Shown one piece after another: positions 59,539-64,000 of a DNA stretch of 64,000 nucleotides. This DNA is from Peribacillus frigoritolerans (lineage in GTDB: Bacteria; Bacillota; Bacilli; Bacillales; DSM-1321). Numbering within the stretch: the stretch's first letter is position 1; every line of letters starts with the position of its first letter. The notes beneath the pieces are model-generated. The model ran no database searches. It was not told the DNA's origin and saw only the letters and a program-made list of their open reading frames with translations. The stretch spans positions 3,460,501 to 3,524,500 of the forward strand of contig JAUPFL010000001.1 of the NCBI GenBank assembly GCA_030562215.1, written 5' to 3'. Both the position numbers and the translations under genes were made by a program.

Positions 59539-59757
59539 TCATTTGGTCGTTCGTTTCGATTTAGCAATAAATGCTGCTTGCTGCTTCATTCGTTTATCCG
59601 CTTTCTTATCATGCACCACTAAGATTGCATGAATTAAACCAGGGACATAAAAAAATAGTGTGAGGACCAAATTAAGCACAGCCTGAATGGGTTTACCGGC
59701 TAATAATACGGCTAATGGAGGGAAAAGAATCGCAATTAAATAAAGAATGGTGAACAC
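59539..59757 (-). CDS. YqaE/Pmp3 family (UPF0057) membrane protein
   Basis: 72 residues with two hydrophobic helices (LIAILFPPLAVLLAG; LNLVLTLFFYVPGLIHAILVV), PPLAVLL being the family mark. The charged tail HDKKADKRMKQQ is cytosolic. Relatives respond to salt or membrane stress. Monocistronic. Confidence 0.9.
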   Translation of the reverse strand: MFTILYLIAILFPPLAVLLAGKPIQAVLNLVLTLFFYVPGLIHAILVVHDKKADKRMKQQAAFIAKSKRTTK

Positions 59758-60072
59758 TCTCCAATAAAAGATTTTTATCTGACAATAACGGTTTGTTTCT
59801 CTGAATGCTTAGTTTACTTTAATTTAATTGAGAAGCAATTCGGTTAATGAAGTTCCATTTCCTGATGATACCTCTTGTTATCGCCTTGATAAATATATGC
59901 TCAAGAGCCCGATTCATACCTACTGAACATTCTGGCTCAAAGAAGCAGTCTTTTTACCTCCGATATAGCAGGAGGGCCATTGCTAATCATCGTTTTTGCT
60001 GCTTTCGGTCAATGTAACGCCGTTTTTTGTGTTAGAATAATCAGAATACTAACTGACGAAAGCGGGAGATTT
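59758..60072. other. Intergenic
   Basis: 315 bases without a supported gene. A GGGAGA ribosome site for the next gene lies at its end. Confidence 0.4.
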
Positions 60073-60742
60073 ATGAAAAAAAGATAGGCTGTTTGCATGC
60101 TCACTATACAAATATAGAATACATAGAAACCGCATTCTCGAAATTCGATATTGAATGGCTTCATTTTGTAGATCCGGGATTGATGCAACGGGTGTCAACG
60201 GATGAAAATTTTAATCATTCGGATGCTCAAAAAAGGTTAAACAGCAAGTCGAATGGATTGCCGAATGTAAAGTGGATGCCATCCTGATAACCTGTACAAA
60301 CTATATCGCTTTATTAAACGAAGAACAACTATCTTTACCGATGCCCATCATTAAAATCGATGAACCATATTTTGATCAAATTTGCCAATTGCAGCAACCG
60401 CAAATGATATTATTCACGAACCCTGCCACTGTTGAAGGAACGGTAAAACGTTTAAATGCACATGCTGAAAAATATGGGACTGTGGATTTTGAAGTCATCA
60501 TTATCGACAATGCCTTTGAATTCATCATGCAGGGGTTGGGAGAAAGCTATAATCAGGAAATCATGAATTTCCTATACCAGTTTAATAACGAAAATAGACC
60601 GCTATCTGTGGCTCAACTATCAATGGTCGAAGCAGCAAGGAGATATGAACTTCAGACAGGAAAGACCATTTTAAATCCATTGCATGCATTAGTTGATTCC
60701 ATGATCGTTCAACTAGAACTAAGTTCCTTGAATGGTCTTTGA
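60073..60742 (+). CDS. Asp/Glu racemase-like protein (two frame breaks)
   Basis: About 223 residues repaired. ATG 60073 has GGGAG upstream. The A7 run (60076-60082) and the A6 run (60229-60234) each need one more A, giving KKKIGCLHAHYTNIEYIETA and QKKVKQQVEWIAECKVDAIL. ILITCTNYIALL carries the Cys-Thr-Asn of racemase half-sites, and the fold order fits, but the second Cys is not obvious. The function is tentative; the gene stands alone. Confidence 0.55.
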
Positions 60743-60907
60743 ACTAGGATTTATGGTGCCGCATATACGGAATGATTATAAAATGCAAAAATGTCTTTGG
60801 AAAGACCTGGTTAAATCACAATGCAGGGGTTTCAGACGACAAGCTCAAAGAAAAGCGAGTTTGACTGCGGTTTTTAAATTTTAGGTAGAACCCCATTCTT
60901 CAAACTG

Positions 60908-60931
60908 AAATCCCTATGCGGGGATTTTTTT
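60908..60931. terminator. Terminator between convergent genes
   Basis: AAATCCC-TATGC-GGGGATTT followed by TTTT, just before the stop of the next minus-strand gene. Confidence 0.85.
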
Positions 60932-60932
60932 A

Positions 60933-61244
60933 TTATGTCTTTGTGCGTATTTGTTCACGGATGTTTTCAAGTTCTTCAAGGGATAGATCCGTCAGGGAAT
61001 TTTTAATTTCTTCTTCCACCCGTTTTCGGTCAAGCTCCCTATATTCACTCCACCAATCCCGCAGCCCTTCGGTGTTTTCGAGAAGATACTCTATATCTAT
61101 TTCTTCTTGCTCATCATCTGATAAATATCGCATGACCGCACCTAATAATCGATTGAGTTTCGCTACTTCACTTTCCTTATCAGGTGAAGCGGGGGTATCT
61201 TTCATTTCTAAATCATCTTTAGCAGGAACATTCCGAGGTGTCAT
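60933..61244 (-). CDS. Acidic helical protein, unknown
   Basis: 103 residues with AGGAGG before the ATG. Highly charged and helical (EVAKLNRLLGAVMRYLSDDE; LRDWWSEYRELDRKRVEEEI), no membrane part. A coiled-coil or adaptor-like protein; family not recognised. Confidence 0.7.
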   Translation of the reverse strand: MTPRNVPAKDDLEMKDTPASPDKESEVAKLNRLLGAVMRYLSDDEQEEIDIEYLLENTEGLRDWWSEYRELDRKRVEEEIKNSLTDLSLEELENIREQIRTKT

Positions 61245-61427
61245 AATATCCTCCTGTTTTTAATACTAGTGTGCCTAAAAAGGGCGGTTTTCAATATATG
61301 TTTTTCTTAAAAATTTCAACATATACCTCGCTAGAATATATATTTATACCATTAACCTTTAATAGGTTAAAAAAAGTAGTCAGTAGGTAAGGGTTAATAT
61401 AATAAAAGGAATAGCATTATCTATTCC

Positions 61428-61756
61428 TTACATCAAGCGACTAAATTTTCTGCATTCTTCTGCACACCTCGAACAAGCCTCAGCACATTTTTGACAATGT
61501 TCATGATCGTGTTTTTTACATTCATTTCCGCAGCTTTCACAAATCTTGGCACAAGCTTCAGCCAACTCTGAAATAAACGGTGTTCCTCTCCCTATCGCCT
61601 GTGCTATATAAGAGCAAATATCCGAACATTCCCGATCCAAGGGAATGCATTGCACCATCATGTTTACATGATCTTCTTTTAAGCATGCGTCGTAACAATG
61701 ATTACACGCGGTCATACAATCATTTAAAGTTTGGATAACAGATGAATAATTCTCAT
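61428..61756 (-). CDS. Four-helix-bundle copper-binding protein, Csp/DUF326 type (frame break at start)
   Basis: 109 residues repaired. AAGGAGAG precedes ATG 61756; one G is missing just after the ATG, which otherwise reads MENYSSVIQTLNDC and continues MTACNHCYDACLKED. Thirteen or more Cys are spaced along four helices (CAKICESCGNEC; HCQKCAEACSRCAEECRKF), the copper-storage (Csp) pattern. Cytosolic, without a Tat signal. It should store or buffer Cu(I). Confidence 0.9.
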
Positions 61757-61906
61757 GTGTCTCTCCTTACTATTATCCATTAAACTTTCCTTTAAACTTC
61801 TTTTAGGGTAAGGTAAATGATTCTTTCAAACTGACCGGACAAGTAATGGCCTATAGGGAATGAATGAAAGGGACAGTGCATAAATTTAAATGAAAGGAGT
61901 GGATAT

Positions 61907-62284
61907 ATGAAAATGTTCATTAAATTAAGTGTTGCCAGTGTCTCCGGAGCCGTCGTGTATTTGATATATAATGTCAACCAGACGCTGCGTAAAGGAATGG
62001 GAACGCTCGAAGAAACAAATAAGACACTGGAAGAGGTAAGAAATGCAGTACATGGATTGACGCAAGAGTCCAAAAAATTGATCCACTCTGCCAATCAAAT
62101 TACAGCGGATGTAAAAGGGAAGATGGAAAATGTAGATCCATTGCTGGAATCCGCTCAAGATGTTGGGGAAATGATTCATAATGTAACCAGCTCCATGAAA
62201 GAAGCCAGTTTGGAAGGCCGCCCCAAGGATTCATCCACACCGTCAGCTCCTTCAACTCGAACTGAAGCTGGGGGGTTCAAATAA
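61907..62284 (+). CDS. DUF948 (YtxG-like) protein 1
   Basis: 125 residues: an N-terminal membrane helix (VASVSGAVVYLIYNVNQTL), then a long coiled coil (EETNKTLEEVRNAVHGLTQE) and a flexible Ser/Pro/Thr tail. DUF948 proteins are general-stress proteins of bacilli anchored at the membrane. AAGGAG before the ATG. A paralogue follows. Confidence 0.88.
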   Translation: MKMFIKLSVASVSGAVVYLIYNVNQTLRKGMGTLEETNKTLEEVRNAVHGLTQESKKLIHSANQITADVKGKMENVDPLLESAQDVGEMIHNVTSSMKEASLEGRPKDSSTPSAPSTRTEAGGFK

Positions 62285-62380
62285 ATAGAATCATTTTATC
62301 TTAAAAACAGGTACCCCGGGATTCACTAACATAATAAAAATTAATCGTTTCTACTATTTAATTTAGAGGGGAGCTTTATC

Positions 62381-62740
62381 TTGATTATTCAATATAGTGT
62401 GGCTGCAATAGCTTTAGCCTTCATTTGGTTGGTCGTATTTTTAATCAGTACACTTCAAAAGGGAATGGTCACGATAGCGGAAGCCAATCAAACATTGGTT
62501 GAGGTGAGAAATGCCATCCACGATTTGTCCGGTGAATCGAAACAACTTTTGCAAACTGCAAATGAAATCACCGACGATGTAAAAACTAAAATGAAAACGG
62601 TTGAACCATTATTGGATTCTGCTCAGGACGTTGGTGAAGCGATACATTCAGTTACAAACTCTGTTAAAAAGCCACTAACGGCTTCCGTACAGAGTTTTCC
62701 CCGAAAAAATCAATGCTATCAAACCCAAAAGCCAAATTAG
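62381..62740 (+). CDS. DUF948 (YtxG-like) protein 2
   Basis: 119 residues from TTG 62381 behind AGGGGAG. Same layout as the preceding gene: membrane helix (AAIALAFIWLVVFLISTLQK), coiled coil with EANQTLVEVRNAIHDLSGES, and DSAQDVGEAIHSVTNSVKKP. The last residues (FPRKNQCYQTQKPN) look unlike the family; removing one T near 62697 would give SFPEKINAIKPKSQIR, so the end is uncertain. Confidence 0.85.
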   Translation: MIIQYSVAAIALAFIWLVVFLISTLQKGMVTIAEANQTLVEVRNAIHDLSGESKQLLQTANEITDDVKTKMKTVEPLLDSAQDVGEAIHSVTNSVKKPLTASVQSFPRKNQCYQTQKPN

Positions 62741-62751
62741 ATAAAAAAATG

Positions 62752-62784
62752 AAAGACACTACCGGTTTTTGGAGTGTCTTTTTG
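62752..62784 (+). terminator. Terminator after the DUF948 pair
   Basis: AAAGACACT pairs with AGTGTCTTT across ACCGGTTTTTGG, then TT. Confidence 0.82.
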
Positions 62785-62936
62785 ATGGTATGTATAATAG
62801 CCGTACTCTTATGCCTCATATGGATATCGCCAGTAGTTTATATCTATAAGACCCATTTCTCTCATACAGATCTCTTAACACCCTGTATGAGAATGTGGAA
62901 CAAACATAAATTTTGTATGGATTATAGGACAAGCGA

Positions 62937-63129
62937 TTATTTTTCTGTCTTGTCACCTATAGAATGACCGGATGTTTTTGAGTCATTGGAATGCTTGACG
63001 CCTTTACTAACATATGGTTTGGCGCTTTTTTTTCTTGTTGGCACTTGTTTTCCAACGATTCCAGCCCTTCTTGCCCGTTCCAGTGCCCGTACCTTTACCC
63101 GTTCCGCTCTTAGCCTTAGCTTTACTCAT
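62937..63129 (-). CDS. DUF3934 small basic protein (one-base insertion)
   Basis: 63 residues repaired: MSKAKAKSGTGKGTGTGTGK, then KGWNRWKTSANKKK and, after removing one A from the eight-base run at 63026-63033, SAKPYVSKGVKHSNDSKTSG. GKKGWNRW and KPYVSKGVKHS are the DUF3934 marks. GGAGTG precedes the ATG. Extremely basic and Gly-rich at the start; function unknown, possibly nucleic-acid binding. Confidence 0.78.
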
Positions 63130-63309
63130 GAAATCACTCCATTACTATTGTATGGTTAGTTTAAACCATTTCACTTGATTATTATCCAAGTATGTTGAAA
63201 TATACAGTAATGATGGTGATATGTACAGGGAAAGGCTCAATATTTTTTAATCTAAATCTTTATAAAGCAATAACAGCAAGGTTTTTGCGGGGTGAACTTG
63301 TTGTTTGCC

Positions 63310-64000
63310 TCACTTTATCGATATCGATCTTGATTTCGTCAGTAAGATGCTTATGCCGATTTTTTTGCAAATGGTCAAGTAGTGCATGAAAGTTAATAAT
63401 ACCGCACCTGTATTCATTCCTAAAATGATTCCTCCCATATTAAGAGAAGCCTGTGACCCTAGGATATACATCATTAAAAAGGCAACAATATGGGACCATA
63501 CGGTATGGATGAAAGCATCTTTCACCAAACCCAGGCCGATGAGATAGGCTTGCATGGGAATGACAAAAAAATGAAAAAGGAAGTAAGGACATAATAATTT
63601 TAAATAGTATGCGGCAGATGTTGAAGAAAAAAAGAGGGAGGTCAAAGGTTCCGCAAAGAAATAAATGAAGATTACCGCAGGAACTCCATACAATACGGTG
63701 AAAGACATCGATTTTTGCAATAAAACCCTCAATTTTTCTTTATCCTGCCTCTTGTAAGCATTCGAAACATTCGGAATGAGCATGATCATTAAGGAATGTG
63801 CGATAAAGGCTGGAAAGAAGCCGATCGTCATTGCAACTCCAGTGAGCATCCCAAAATGCTCTGTAGCCACTACCGCACCGAATCCTGCCGATAGAAGGGC
63901 AGTGTGGATCAAAAAAGGTTGGATGGCATTTGTTATCGCATGAAAGATCCTTAACCCCATGGTGGGCAGAGAAACCGCCAATAACTTTTGCCGTGCATGT
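63310..64000 (-). CDS. MOP-family flippase, SpoVB/YkvU-like, 3' part
   Basis: The last ~230 residues of a multi-helix membrane protein; the frame stays open to the window edge, so the start lies beyond. SLPTMGLRIFHAITNAIQPF, SLMIMLIPNVSNAYKRQDKE and ILGMNTGAVLLTFMHYLTIC follow the polysaccharide-biosynthesis (MATE/MurJ-like) pattern of sporulation flippases SpoVB and YkvU. Which paralogue it is cannot be decided from this part. Confidence 0.8.
   Translation of the reverse strand, partial: HARQKLLAVSLPTMGLRIFHAITNAIQPFLIHTALLSAGFGAVVATEHFGMLTGVAMTIGFFPAFIAHSLMIMLIPNVSNAYKRQDKEKLRVLLQKSMSFTVLYGVPAVIFIYFFAEPLTSLFFSSTSAAYYLKLLCPYFLFHFFVIPMQAYLIGLGLVKDAFIHTVWSHIVAFLMMYILGSQASLNMGGIILGMNTGAVLLTFMHYLTICKKIGISILLTKSRSISIK

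Overview
The window looks like chromosome of a Bacillaceae bacterium, most likely a Peribacillus (B. simplex-type). This is inferred from the gene set: a B. subtilis-like yngI-yngE operon, RsbQ/RsbP, SpoIISAB, HemAT, YolD, DUF3900, DUF3934 and DUF948 proteins, GGAGG-type ribosome sites, and strong hairpin/T-run terminators. I saw no rRNA, tRNA, CRISPR, insertion sequence or prophage block.

Layout: 1-5.7 kb is a leucine/isovalerate-type acyl-CoA degradation operon (yngI, yngH, yngHB, yngG, yngF, yngE) closed by a terminator. 5.8-9.65 kb is an NAD salvage operon (nrtR-like Nudix regulator, pncA, pncB, nadE) with an upstream inverted repeat. 9.7-12.6 kb holds a serine hydrolase and small unknown genes. 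12.8-21.5 kb is the most unusual region: a YwqH/YwqI/LXG polymorphic-toxin operon, followed by a tandem array of promoterless orphan C-terminal cassettes. Each cassette repeats the same pretoxin segment and joins it to a different toxin: an NS-type nuclease, a WHH-like HNH nuclease, a deaminase, a CdiA-type RNase A-like domain, and a decayed remnant. Each intact toxin has its own immunity gene, and most cassettes end in a terminator. 21.6-26.3 kb has a Fur-boxed siderophore-binding lipoprotein, a decayed BcII-like metallo-beta-lactamase, a Cys/Lys-rich peptide and the rsbQ-rsbP stress pair.

27-32 kb carries two sodium/amino acid symporters. 32-41.9 kb has a cell-wall peptidase, a phosphodiester glycosidase-like exoprotein, a TetR/hydrolase pair, an SOS-boxed YolD gene, a lipoprotein, an XRE repressor and a DUF3900 gene. 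42.4-52.2 kb has an APC permease, HemAT, TatA, two aromatic-acid MFS transporters and a DMT exporter, then a roughly 300-bp tandem duplication of an interspersed repeat. 52.8-64 kb has an MBL-fold enzyme, the SpoIISA/B(/C) toxin-antitoxin operon, a GAF-GGDEF cyclase, an SUV3-like helicase, small stress or copper proteins, two DUF948 paralogues and a partial SpoVB-like flippase.

A general caution: about thirty otherwise well-preserved genes carry single-base frame breaks, mostly one-base losses in short A/T/G runs. This suggests uncorrected homopolymer errors in the assembly more than mass pseudogenisation. Coordinates of such genes are given for the whole reconstructed gene. A few lesions (the metallo-beta-lactamase, LXG cassette 5, the ochre codon in the deaminase cassette) are substitutions or multiple lesions and look genuine.
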